NCBI RefSeq assembly: GCF_009469595.2
Contig: NZ_SSXV01000008.1
Location: 1 to 64,000 of the forward strand
Direction of reading: 5' to 3'
Length of the DNA stretch: 64,000 bases
DNA from: Thauera sp. 2A1
Lineage (GTDB): Bacteria; Pseudomonadota; Gammaproteobacteria; Burkholderiales; Rhodocyclaceae
Shown: positions 35,301-42,480 of the stretch, piece after piece
How the letters are laid out: the number at the start of each line of letters is the position of its first letter
Numbering within the stretch: position 1 is the stretch's first letter
Program-made: the position numbers and the translations under genes
Notes under the pieces: model-generated
Databases searched by the model: none
Told to the model about the DNA's origin: nothing
The model's input: the letters and a program-made list of their open reading frames with translations, nothing else

Positions 35301-36001
35301 ACGAAGGGTGCGGCGCCGAGCCGTGGTAGGCCCGCTGCTGGCGCGCCGGCGAGGATGCTCAGGGTGCCGGTGCCGTGGCCAAGGTTATTGAAGAAGCCGG
35401 AGGAGTCGTCGGCGGCATCGTTCGGGCGGTCATCGTCGACGAAGTTGCGCTGCAGGGTCCGCTCGAGGCGCCGGGGCAGGCTATGGTGATCAGGGTCGTA
35501 GCCGGTATCGAGGTGGGCCACCCGCACCAGCTTGCCGTCGTCGGCAGGCAACGGCAGATCGGCCAGCGCACGGGCGAACTGACCGTGGGCGTCGTCCTGG
35601 TACCAGAAGTTGTCCAGCGCCCCGGGAAAGCCATCGGGGCCGGTCTTCTGGTCGTCCGCCGCGCACGAGGCGACGAGCGCCTGTTCGCGGTCGTTCGGTG
35701 GGGCGGTTATCCATGCCTGCTGTAAATCCGGCTCGGCGAACTCCGGCCGGACCCCGCCGGCCAAACCGAGGCCCTGGGTGACCATCGAGTGACAGACGTC
35801 CCACGCATTGCCCATGTCCAGCGCCACCGGCGCCTCGACAATGTGCCAGATCGACGGCGCCGCGACGCTGGCTGTGCGGGGCTCGGTGATACTGCCGAAA
35901 AGGGGGCGGGCACGCAGCACCGCAGCCTGCCCGGCAAGGGACAGGGACGTGTTCGGCGCCACGACCGGCATCTTGACGAGGAATCTTTGAACTTGGGCCA
36001 T
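32393..36001 (-). CDS. Subtilisin (S8) and HEXXH metalloprotease-like fusion protein
   Basis: About 1202 residues. The S8 domain spans about 155-405 with a complete triad: D165 (VAHLDTGYDP), H209 (NLGHGTG) and S388 (GAGTSAATP), plus the oxyanion Asn in TAAGNN (about 308). A helical linker follows (about 455-550). The C-terminal half holds a second protease-like region with zinc motif HETTH (773-777) and a downstream FHEAFADIVALF whose E800 fits the third ligand of a gluzincin. GGAGAGG precedes the ATG at 36001. The frame is open upstream to about 36380, but that belongs to the frameshifted neighbour. No signal peptide is seen, so it probably acts in the cytosol. Two protease classes in one chain is unusual. 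Confidence 0.85.
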   Translation of the reverse strand: MAQVQRFLVKMPVVAPNTSLSLAGQAAVLRARPLFGSITEPRTASVAAPSIWHIVEAPVALDMGNAWDVCHSMVTQGLGLAGGVRPEFAEPDLQQAWITAPPNDREQALVASCAADDQKTGPDGFPGALDNFWYQDDAHGQFARALADLPLPADDGKLVRVAHLDTGYDPDHHSLPRRLERTLQRNFVDDDRPNDAADDSSGFFNNLGHGTGTLSILAGAPAAGLPRLGAAPFVKVVPIRVANRVELFYNSAIAQAFDYVHGLTAGKGPESAVAVISMSMGGLASRAWADAVNALYEAGVVVVTAAGNNFGNLPTRHLVYPARFNRVIAACGVMADHSPYADLPLRKMAGNYGPDSKMRTALAASTPNVPWAKFGCSDVVDFDGAGTSAATPQIAAAAAMWLQKNKAACDAYSQPWMCVEAARRALFSSAARGDGHKLGNGELRVAAAMAVAPAEETQLAKEAPDSACFGFLKVLTGLGVDAGTAQQAMLELEALQLSQSAAIEAILPDAGVDPASLDASTRSALAKALAEHPRASQALRRALRAVDAPPIGPAATSPSVEALQLRHAVAPRPPEPTARRLRIYAYDPSLGRELETIGLNETISTIRWEHNLAPGPVGEYVEVVDVDPASGCCYAPVDLNDPRLLASDGLRPAEANPQFHQQMAYAVAMKTIEHFERALGRTALWSPRVVQVPLQARAGDPPTSGAQNRPQTRPGQRFVQRLRIYPHALREQNAYYSPDRKALLLGYFSCRFDVAGAPSQTVFTALSHDIVAHETTHALLDGLHPRFREPTNPDVLAFHEAFADIVALFQHFTLHESLRDQLRKVRGDLSGQNSLLAQLAVEFGRARGLHGGLRNAIGQFTDDGAGGKTWTPARPTIGDYQASNEPHARGAVLVAAVFDAFSQVYARRALRPISLATGGSEVLPPGVLSSELTDALTDVAAKVAGHVLTICIRALDYCPPVDITFGDFLRALVTADHDLVPSDPWGYRVAFVSAFAQRGIFPEAVRSLSVETVLWEPPPLAFSRLGGLLHRLRLKWDRSTHRRRAWLSSLVNARQVHRWLQDSVSDEEFEMLGLQRRAAKGYRLRNAAGESIECDLHAIEVHSVRPLQRVGPDGRLLSQLVVELTQSLTACDGSRMKFRGGATLLFDLNTQSAVYMVRKRFDQVARVTRSQAAWQAQMDAAGNNYTGLAAQAREPFAFLHRR

Positions 36002-36456
36002 CACCCGCCTCTCCACGGTCGATGCGCCGGGCCGCGCGTCTCGCCAACCCCATGCGCGCGCAACCCGGGCGATTTCAAGAGTTCTTCCGTTAAAGTCCCG
36101 CCATCGCCGGGCCGGCGGACGGGGCAGGTGCCGCCACGAAACCAGGCGCTCTTGCTGGCCGTAGCGGACGAACTCGCGCCGCTGCGGGTCCGACGACGGA
36201 ATCGCGAACTGCGGGGCGGTGCGTCCGCCGCGGCAGGCGCGCTTTGCGAGACCACGGCGAACCACCGTGTTGTGAAGTGGCGCCGCTCCAGCCGGCGCAT
36301 CGCCCGCGGGCAGGGCATCGGGGAAACCCGCTGTCTCCCCGCGGGAGCGCAGCGCGTCGCCACGGATTCTGCATTGAGATCAAAGAGTGCTGCGCCGTGC
36401 TCCTGATCTGCACCAGGCGCCATGACCTTCTTGATTGCGCTTGTCGCGTCTGTCAT
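36001..36456 (-). pseudogene. Small gene with two apparent compensating frameshifts
   Basis: One frame runs from ATG 36456 to a TGA that overlaps the protease ATG as TGATG, which looks like normal coupling. In the middle (about 36375-36110), however, that frame turns Ser/Arg-rich, while the frame shifted by one shows strong GC third-position bias and natural sequence (DALRSRGETAGFPDALPAGD, then FAIPSSDPQRREFVRYGQQ). The simplest reading is one gene of about 150 codons with two indels that restore the frame. These could be real mutations or sequence errors. No function is recognised. Its place between a peptidoglycan-binding protein and the double protease suggests it belongs to that operon. 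Confidence 0.5.
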
Positions 36457-36523
36457 GCACCGTCCTCGGAGCGTTGGTCACTCTTGCAACTGCTGCTGGT
36501 ATTTCGCGGGCAGAAAGCGTTGA

Positions 36524-36859
36524 TCAGGCTGTCAACTCGCCAATCAGCGCCAGATCGGCAATACCGTTGGCCGGCCGCCCGTTCTGCGCCCGCCAAGTCT
36601 TCACCAGATTCAAGGTCGTCTGCCCGAATATGCCGTCGACCTGAATATCCACGCCGCGGTCAGACAGCCCGAGTTGCAGCAGCCGGACGTCGAACCCGCG
36701 CGCCAGCGGGGCCGACAGCGTCAGCGGCCGTGATCCCGGTTGCGGGCCGTCGTAGCAGCCGGGGGGCATTGCGGCCAGCGTCAGCGGTGAAATCTCCTTG
36801 CCGCGAACCACAAACGGCAGCTCCAAGCCCCAGAAGCCCTGGTCGGCGGCTGCGTACAT
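36524..36859 (-). CDS. Peptidoglycan-binding-domain protein, small
   Basis: 111 residues. The C-terminal half (about 55-110) fits the PG_binding_1 three-helix repeat: DVRLLQLGLSDRGVDIQVDG, then IFGQTTLNLVKTWRAQNG and GIADLALIGEL. The N-terminal half is short and hydrophilic, with no signal peptide. It is the first gene of a minus-strand group with the frameshifted gene, the double protease and the MBL protein. Such domains bind peptidoglycan but are also reused as protein-binding modules in cytosolic conflict and toxin systems. Start ATG 36857-36859; no strong Shine-Dalgarno. Confidence 0.75.
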   Translation of the reverse strand: MYAAADQGFWGLELPFVVRGKEISPLTLAAMPPGCYDGPQPGSRPLTLSAPLARGFDVRLLQLGLSDRGVDIQVDGIFGQTTLNLVKTWRAQNGRPANGIADLALIGELTA

Positions 36860-37157
36860 TTACACAATCTCGGGCTAGACAAGGGCCCCTTCATGACAAA
36901 GCATTCGTTCAGCATAGCCTGTGGTCGACAGCATTCAAGTGATCGCGGGCCATTTCATGCAGCAGGCGCAATGTGCTCGGCCCGGGCCGATTGCGGCATG
37001 CCCAGGTAGGTGAAGCAGTTGAGGATGGCGGGCGTCTCTCAAGAAAACGTTTTACAAGTTATTGTTTTCTTTGCTAACGCCTTCCACCGCTTGCGGGGGA
37101 CGGGATGCTCAGAAGACGGATCGCAAAGTACGCTAAGCGTGCGCTGAGGCTGGCACC
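36860..37157. other. Intergenic region with repeat copy B
   Basis: No intact gene. Apart from the repeat at 37033-37112, I see no structure. It ends at the left tip of the IS66 remnant. Confidence 0.4.
37033..37112 (-). repeat. Dispersed ~80-bp repeat, copy B (inverted)
   Basis: This is the reverse complement of copy A at 24825-24905, about 85% identical. The dyad AAGAAAAC (37041-37048) and GTTTTCTT (37064-37071) is fully conserved while the bases between differ. The frame reading ASLKKTF...LFSL.TPS..GG.DAQ is also kept in both copies. Confidence 0.75.
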
Positions 37158-37237
37158 GTAAGCGTCCGCCCAATGCCGTCTTTCCTTCGGCGTAGCCGTC
37201 GCTGACGATCACCCCCTCTGAGGGGGCACCCAACGTT

Positions 37238-37636
37238 GTGCCCACGATTGCATTCATGGACACAAATTTGGATCAACGCCCGCAGCGCGGCCCGCGCGGG
37301 CCGTACCGCCGCCACACGATCGAGTTCAAGCGTACCGTCGTCGAGCAGTCGCTGCAGCCGGGCGCCTCTGTGTCGCGGCTCGCGCGCCAGCACGACATCA
37401 ACGCCAACCAGATTTTCACGTGGCGCAAGGCCTACCACGAAGGTCGTTTGGGTACGGCTGCGTTCGTGCCGATCGTTCTCACCGACACCGATGGTTTGGA
37501 GGCAACGGAGAGGCTCGATCCCCCGGCGGTCGCGTTCGGTCGGCTGACGATCGAGCGCAAGGGCGCGCGGCTGACCGTCGAGGGACGTCCCGACGCCCAG
37601 GTGCTCGCGCAGGTGCTGGCGGTGCTGTTGCGATGA
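37238..37636 (+). CDS. tnpA: IS66 TnpA accessory protein
   Basis: About 132 residues from GTG, or 126 from ATG 37256. The N-terminal helix-turn-helix (RRHTIEFKRTVVEQSLQPGA, then SVSRLARQHDINANQIFTWR) is the usual TnpA/OrfA domain of IS66. The C-terminal half is variable. Its stop overlaps the tnpB start (ATGA at 37633-37636). It is required with TnpB and TnpC for IS66 transposition. Confidence 0.9.
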   Translation: MPTIAFMDTNLDQRPQRGPRGPYRRHTIEFKRTVVEQSLQPGASVSRLARQHDINANQIFTWRKAYHEGRLGTAAFVPIVLTDTDGLEATERLDPPAVAFGRLTIERKGARLTVEGRPDAQVLAQVLAVLLR

Positions 37637-37977
37637 TCGCCCCGCCTTCTGGGACGCGGATCTGGATCGCGGCCGGCATCACCGACATGCGGCGCGGCTT
37701 CGACGGGCTGGCGGCCCTCGTTCAGACCCAACTCCAGACCGATCCCTTCAGCGGCCAGATCTTCGTGTTCCGGGGCCGACGTGGAGACCGGATCAAGGTG
37801 CTGTGGTGGGACGGCGACGGCTTGTGCCTGTTCGCCAAGCGGCTCGAGCACGGCAAGTCCGTCTGGCCGCAGGTCACGCACGGGAGCGTGGCGCTGACAC
37901 CAGCGCAGCTGTCGATGCTGCTCGAAGGCATCGACTGGCGGCGCCCGGTCAGAACGGCACCGAATCGGGCCGCATAG
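37633..37977 (+). CDS. tnpB: IS66 TnpB accessory protein
   Basis: 114 residues. It has the conserved IS66 Orf2 core: DMRRGFDGLAALVQ, GQIFVFRGRRGDRIKVLWWDGDG (split as GQIFVFRGRRGD and KVLWWDGDG) and LCLFAKRLEHG...FVWP-like FSVWP replaced here by KSVWP. It is full length and intact. It overlaps tnpA by four bases and is followed 56 bases later by the truncated tnpC. Confidence 0.93.
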   Translation: MIAPPSGTRIWIAAGITDMRRGFDGLAALVQTQLQTDPFSGQIFVFRGRRGDRIKVLWWDGDGLCLFAKRLEHGKSVWPQVTHGSVALTPAQLSMLLEGIDWRRPVRTAPNRAA

Positions 37978-38033
37978 CGGTAGATGAACGTCTTTTAGCG
38001 GCATTTGGCCGCATGCTTCGGTATCATGCCGCC

Positions 38034-38243
38034 ATGGCGAACGCCCCTGTTTCCACCCCTGACGAAGTCATTGCCCTGCGGGCGAAGGTGGCCCAGGTGT
38101 CGATCAAGCCGAAAGGCATCAGCAAGAAGAAGCGCACGATCTGGGTGCCCGAGTTCCGGCATTACACCGAGGTGCAGGGGCGGTTCACGGATCTGCTGCC
38201 GGTGAAGGAAGGCGACGTCGGGGCGGGCGGCACGCTGCACTGA
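38034..38243 (+). pseudogene. Truncated IS66 tnpC fused to an unrelated C-terminal fragment
   Basis: An ATG at the expected tnpC position opens MANAPVSTPDEVIALRAKVA, which looks like an IS66 TnpC N-terminus. The frame then runs into SIKPKGISKKKRTIWVPEF, which does not resemble TnpC, and stops at 69 residues. The second part appears to be the end of another gene joined by deletion. It is not expected to be functional. Confidence 0.5.
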
Positions 38244-38265
38244 GGCAGCCGGGGAGGGCGGGCGC

Positions 38266-38382
38266 ATGTGCGGTCGTTACGCCCTCTACGATCCGGTCCC
38301 GCACCTGCGTGAGGCCTTCGACGTGCATGCCGTTCCAGCGATTCGATCCAGGTGGCGGCGGCCTGGTGCAGCGCGGGGGTGA
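38266..38382 (+). pseudogene. SRAP (YedK/HMCES) gene fragment, 5' end only
   Basis: GGGGAGGG precedes ATG 38266, which encodes MCGRYALYDPVPHLREAFDV. The catalytic Cys2 and the MCGR start are diagnostic of SRAP-domain proteins that shield abasic sites in single-stranded DNA. Homology ends after about 24 codons, and the frame stops at TGA 38380-38382. The sequence beyond about 38335 reads better on the other strand (MPLPLLTPALHQAAATWIES), so two truncated genes are joined head to head here. Confidence 0.65.
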
Positions 38383-38541
38383 GGAGGGGTAGGGGCATGG
38401 CGTCACCGATGACGAATGTGACGCAGCGCGCTGTGGGTGGCGGTAAAGGTACTTTCATTCATTGTGCCTGTCGCAGTTCGGAATCATGATGTTCCGGACC
38501 TACAGTGCCTGCATTTCGTATGACCTAATCCTGCCCGAGCG

Positions 38542-38946
38542 ATGACCACCCGCTTCACCCTTTCTCCTGACGAAATCGAGATCACCGCGATCCGGGCCCA
38601 GGGTGCGGGCGGTCAGAACGTCAACAAGGTGTCGAACGCGGTGCATCTGCGATTCGACATCGTGGCATCGAGCCTGCCCGAGGACATCCGCGCGCGACTG
38701 CTGGCCCTGCACGACCATCGGATCAGCACGGACGGCGTGGTGATCATCAAGGCGCAGAAGTTTCGCAGCCTGGAGAAGAACCGCGCCGAGGCGCTGCGCC
38801 GGCTGGAAGAGCTGATCGAGGGTGTCGCGGCGCCCCCGAAAGCGCGTCGCGCGACCCGGCCAAGCCGCGCGTCGGTCACCCGCAGGCTGGAGGGAAAAGC
38901 GCGGCGGGCGTCGATCAAGGCCGCGCGCGGCAAGGTCAGCGACTGA
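38542..38946 (+). CDS. arfB: ArfB (YaeJ) alternative ribosome-rescue peptidyl-tRNA hydrolase
   Basis: 134 residues, the usual size. The catalytic GGQ lies in [19 protein letters not shown] (about 20-38). The basic C-terminal tail (about 95-134, rich in R and K) inserts in the mRNA channel of stalled ribosomes in the family. It hydrolyses peptidyl-tRNA on ribosomes lacking a stop codon. It looks intact and chromosome-like, on the right side of the IS66/SRAP mosaic. It is monocistronic: the next gene is convergent. Confidence 0.93.
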   Translation: MTTRFTLSPDEIEITAIRAQGAGGQNVNKVSNAVHLRFDIVASSLPEDIRARLLALHDHRISTDGVVIIKAQKFRSLEKNRAEALRRLEELIEGVAAPPKARRATRPSRASVTRRLEGKARRASIKAARGKVSD

Positions 38947-38983
38947 TCGGCTTGTCCCGTCGAGGGTCAGTGAGCGTCCCGCA

Positions 38984-39349
38984 TCACTCGGCGTCCAGCA
39001 GGCGCGCGCATTCGTCCATCATCGAGCGCGCCAGCTCCGAGTCGTAGTTCGGATCGAGCGCTTCCATCATCTCGTGCGTGGTGTAGAGGCCGGCTTCCCG
39101 TGACAGCGAGCCGGCGATCTGGCGCGCCAGGCCGTCGCTGAGCGCGGAGAGCTGGCGACGCTCCGCCAGTGGTAGTGCGCGCTCGCTGCGCCCGAGCCAG
39201 TCGGCGATGAAACTCGCGCCCTGGGCCTCGGTGAGCCACTGGCCATGCTCGTAGTGGATCGACAGGCGCTCGGCAGTGAGCGCGAAGATCAGCGCGGCGC
39301 GCGTTCCCCGGCTGTCGGCGGGCGGTGTCGGGCGGGGGTGTGGGGACAT
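38984..39349 (-). CDS. Small helical protein, unknown function
   Basis: 121 residues, mostly helical and acidic, without signal or membrane segment. Segments such as YEHGQWLTEAQGASFIADWLGRSE (split as YEHGQWLTEAQ and FIADWLGRSE) and YTTHEMMEALDPNYDSE suggest a compact regulator or binding protein. I do not recognise a family. It is convergent with arfB (38-base gap) and divergent from the MerR gene. Confidence that it is real comes from its GC third-position bias. Confidence 0.65.
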   Translation of the reverse strand: MSPHPRPTPPADSRGTRAALIFALTAERLSIHYEHGQWLTEAQGASFIADWLGRSERALPLAERRQLSALSDGLARQIAGSLSREAGLYTTHEMMEALDPNYDSELARSMMDECARLLDAE

Positions 39350-39454
39350 CGTGCAACGGCCAGGTTAGGTCAGGAGACGGCCGGATGCTATCAGCCCTCT
39401 GCTGATTTTAAAGGACAGTTGTGCTGTTCAAATAAAAGTGGCTCAATAGGCGCC

Positions 39455-39931
39455 ATGAACACCGACGCTTCTCCAAGCTATCCGTTGGCCGAGCTGGCCG
39501 TGCTCGCGGACCTGCCGCCCCGCACGGTGCGTTACTACGTGCAGATCGGCCTGGTCGACCGCCCCGAGGGCGAGACCCGGGCGGCCCGCTACGGCGCGCG
39601 GCATCTCGAGCAACTGCTGCAGATCCGCAAATGGACCGCTGCCGGCGTCTCCCTTGAGCGCATCCGCGAGTTGCTCCACGGTGCGCCGCCGCCGGTACCC
39701 CCTCGCGAACGCGCCATCGGCAGCGTGTCGGTGTGCAGCCATCTGACCGTAGCGGACGGCATCGAGGTGGTGATCGATCCGCAGCGGGCGGGGCTCAGTC
39801 CCGAGGCGGTGCGGCAGTTCATCCAGGGCGTGATGACGGCCTTCAAGGCGGCGCAGGGCGAAGAACACGGTGCCTCGCAGGAGGATCCGGCGAACACGAA
39901 CAAGAACGAACGACAGGCGAGAGAATCATGA
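39455..39931 (+). CDS. MerR-family transcriptional regulator
   Basis: 158 residues. The N-terminal winged helix-turn-helix is clear (LAELAVLADLPPRTVRYYVQ, then IGLVDRP, and LLQIRKWTAAGVSLERIREL), as in MerR proteins. The C-terminal part (about 80-158) lacks the paired cysteines of metal sensors and carries an EVVIDPQRAGLSPEAVRQFI segment. The stop overlaps the next start (ATGA at 39928-39931), so it is coupled to the VIT/VWA gene and probably controls it. The ATG at 39455 is preferred; the frame is open upstream but crosses the divergent promoter. Confidence 0.88.
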   Translation: MNTDASPSYPLAELAVLADLPPRTVRYYVQIGLVDRPEGETRAARYGARHLEQLLQIRKWTAAGVSLERIRELLHGAPPPVPPRERAIGSVSVCSHLTVADGIEVVIDPQRAGLSPEAVRQFIQGVMTAFKAAQGEEHGASQEDPANTNKNERQARES

Positions 39932-42432
39932 TGAAGCAGCAATCGGCACGGCTCGAGACGCGTGCGGGTGAGGCACTGACGCTCAAGGGCGTGCGCTTTG
40001 AAGGAAGCTTGCGCGGCACGCTTTTCGATGCGAGCCTCGAGCAGCGCTTTGCGAACCCCTTCGACCGCCATGTCGAGCTCGTCTACACCTTCCCACTGCC
40101 TTGGGCGGCCGTGCTGCTCGGGGTCGAGGTCCAGATCGGCGATCGCCACCTGTCCGGCGCGGTGGTCGAGAAGAAGCAGGCCGAGCAGGGCTATGAGGAC
40201 GCGCTCGCCGAAGGCAACACTGCCATCCTGCTCGAGCAGAATTCTGATTCCAGCTACACGCTGAACCTCGGCAACCTCGCACCCGGAGAGACCTGCGTGG
40301 TGCGGGTTCGTTATGCCCAGGTACTCCAGTTCGAGCAGCATGGCCTGCGCCTGGTGGTGCCCACGGTGATCGCCCCGCGTTATGGCGATCCGGTGGGCGA
40401 TGCCGGCTTGAGGCCGCACCAGGTGGTCGAGCATGACCTGATGGTTGTGTATCCGTTCGAACTCACCCTGCGCGTCGAGGGCGCCCTCGCACGCGCCCGC
40501 ATCGGCTCGCCGAGCCATCCGCTGTCGATGCGCCTCGAAGGCGAGGGCGGCGCGACGGCAATGGTGGTGTCGCTTGCGCGCGGTGGCTGTCTCGATCGCG
40601 ACTTCATCCTCGTACTGGATGAGGTTGCACAGGATTCGCTCGCCCTGTGCGCGCAGGACACGCAGCACCCGGGTGGGGTCAGCGTGCTGGCGAGCTTCAG
40701 CCCGCGCGTGCCGGCGTCGGCTCATCCGCTCGCGGTGAAGATCCTCGTGGATTGCTCCGGCTCGATGCAGGGCGACAGCATTGCCGGCGCGCGTCGCGCG
40801 CTGCAGGCCATCGTCGCCGGTCTGCGCGAGGGTGAGCGGTTCTCGCTGTCACGCTTCGGCGATACCGTCGAGCACCGCTCGCGCGCCCTGTGGCGCACGA
40901 GCCCCGCCACCCGGTTGGCCGGGCAGCGGTGGGCGGCACAGTTGCAAGCCGACCTGGGCGGCACCGAGATGGAAAAGGCGCTGGATTCCACGCTGGCCCT
41001 CGCGGGCGAGGTAGCGGCAAACCTTGGTGCTGAGGAGGGGGCTGCGCCGGTCGATCTGCTGCTCATCACCGATGGCCAGATCCACGCCATCGAGCGCACG
41101 GTGGAGAAGGCGCGCGCGCTGGGCCACCGGGTCTTCGTGGTCGGTATCGGCAGCGCACCGGCCGAGGGCGTGCTGCGCCGCCTGGCCGAGGAGACCGGCG
41201 GGGCGTGCGATTTCGTCGCACCGGGAGAGGCCGTGGAACCGGCTGTCCTGCGCATGTTTGCGCGCCTGCGCTCGCAGCGCATGGCGTCGCTGGAGCTTGC
41301 GTGGCCGGCCGGTGCGAAGCCTGTGTGGATGAGCGCGCTACCCGGCTCGGTGTTCGACGGCGACGCGGTGACGGTGTGGGCACGCTTCGCGCAAGCACCG
41401 GAGGGCACGGTGAGACTGGTGGGCAGGCGGGCGCACAGTCCAGCGAGCGAGCGGCTGGGTGAGACCGCCTTGACGGTTTCTCGGAACGACGTTGTGCTCA
41501 ACCGTATGGCGGTGGCGGCGCAGGTCGAGGACCTGCTTGAAACCGAGGGGATGGCGTCGCCTCAGGCACTCGAACTTGCAGTCGGCCAGCAACTGATTAC
41601 ACCGCTCACCAACTTCCTGCTCGTCGAGGCGCGTGCCGAAGCCGACAAGCCAGCGGACATGCCCGACCTCGTGAAGGTACCCGCGATGCTGCCCGCCGGC
41701 TTTGGCGGGCTCGGCAGTCTCGATTTCTGCATCGAGCCCAACATGGCGCCGCTCACCTTGAAGGAGGCGTCGGAGCACATTGGCTCACCAGTTGCGGTAA
41801 GCGGTGCGTGTTTTGACTTCGATAACACCTTCGCTGCGCCCGTGGTGCTTCGTTCGCGTCGACGTGCGGATCGCGGCGATTCGCCCAACAAGGCTGGGAC
41901 CTATGACATCCCGGCTTTCCTGCGCCGAGGCTCCAACCAGGATGCCTGGCAGCCACCCCGGGACGATCCGCGTTACTGGTGTGCGGAGCCGCACTACACT
42001 GGTCTGACCCCGCTGGGCCTGACACAGTGGCTGCGCAGTCACCCGCAGGCCGAATGGCCGCAAGGTTATGCCGAGTTGCGCCGAATCGGTGTCGGTGCGG
42101 CGGTGCTTGACTGGCTGGAGTTCGTCCTGGCTGAAGGGGAGGGCGAGGCCCTGGTGGTCGCCTGCTTCGTCCAGGAGATGGCGCAACGTGATCTTCACGA
42201 AGCGCTGCTGTCGGACACCGGCACGCTTGGCCGAGTCAAGGCCTTGGTGCAACGTGTGGCACCGGGTGCTGCGCCGAAGCTCATGCAGGATGATCCTGCG
42301 GCTGCGTCGATCGTTGCTCGCTTGCAGGTGTTTGCAAGCACGCTCCGGGCAGAGCAATGGCCCGACTGCGTGTTTGACCTTCGGGACGAGGCGACGGCGC
42401 TTGGTTGCCGGCGGCGCTGGAGGTCGCCTTGA
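39928..42432 (+). CDS. VIT and von Willebrand A domain protein
   Basis: 834 residues. A VIT domain spans about 15-140 (LKGVRFEGSLRGTLFDASLE; VVEKKQAEQGYEDAL). A VWA domain spans about 270-450 with a complete MIDAS DCSGSM (about 274) and LLLITDGQI. A long C-terminal part (about 500-834) includes helices and GTYDIPAFLRRGS. The pairing of VIT with VWA is known from inter-alpha-trypsin inhibitor heavy chains and bacterial relatives. Metal-dependent protein binding is the expected role. No signal peptide is evident, so it is probably cytosolic. It is coupled to the MerR gene. Confidence 0.88.
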   Translation: MMKQQSARLETRAGEALTLKGVRFEGSLRGTLFDASLEQRFANPFDRHVELVYTFPLPWAAVLLGVEVQIGDRHLSGAVVEKKQAEQGYEDALAEGNTAILLEQNSDSSYTLNLGNLAPGETCVVRVRYAQVLQFEQHGLRLVVPTVIAPRYGDPVGDAGLRPHQVVEHDLMVVYPFELTLRVEGALARARIGSPSHPLSMRLEGEGGATAMVVSLARGGCLDRDFILVLDEVAQDSLALCAQDTQHPGGVSVLASFSPRVPASAHPLAVKILVDCSGSMQGDSIAGARRALQAIVAGLREGERFSLSRFGDTVEHRSRALWRTSPATRLAGQRWAAQLQADLGGTEMEKALDSTLALAGEVAANLGAEEGAAPVDLLLITDGQIHAIERTVEKARALGHRVFVVGIGSAPAEGVLRRLAEETGGACDFVAPGEAVEPAVLRMFARLRSQRMASLELAWPAGAKPVWMSALPGSVFDGDAVTVWARFAQAPEGTVRLVGRRAHSPASERLGETALTVSRNDVVLNRMAVAAQVEDLLETEGMASPQALELAVGQQLITPLTNFLLVEARAEADKPADMPDLVKVPAMLPAGFGGLGSLDFCIEPNMAPLTLKEASEHIGSPVAVSGACFDFDNTFAAPVVLRSRRRADRGDSPNKAGTYDIPAFLRRGSNQDAWQPPRDDPRYWCAEPHYTGLTPLGLTQWLRSHPQAEWPQGYAELRRIGVGAAVLDWLEFVLAEGEGEALVVACFVQEMAQRDLHEALLSDTGTLGRVKALVQRVAPGAAPKLMQDDPAAASIVARLQVFASTLRAEQWPDCVFDLRDEATALGCRRRWRSP

Positions 42433-42480
42433 GGCGCTACTTGGCAGCGGTGGCCGACACCGCATGGAGCGTGCCTACGG

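Larger units (their letters stand above)
37158..38095 (+). mobile_element. IS66-family element, truncated
   Basis: The left end GTAAGCGTCCGCCC (from 37158) has the GTAA tip typical of IS66 elements. It is followed by intact tnpA and tnpB genes. The large transposase gene tnpC is cut after about 20 codons (near 38095), and no right end is visible. The element should be immobile unless helped in trans. Confidence 0.75.

Noticed and set aside
36002..36265. N-terminal extension of the double protease from GTG 36265
   Set aside because: GGAGAGG sits directly before ATG 36001, and the extension reads as the middle of a separate frameshifted gene.
37984..38000. Third KorB operator (TTTTAGCGGCATT)
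   Set aside because: Only the left half of the palindrome matches; the right half does not read GCTAAA.
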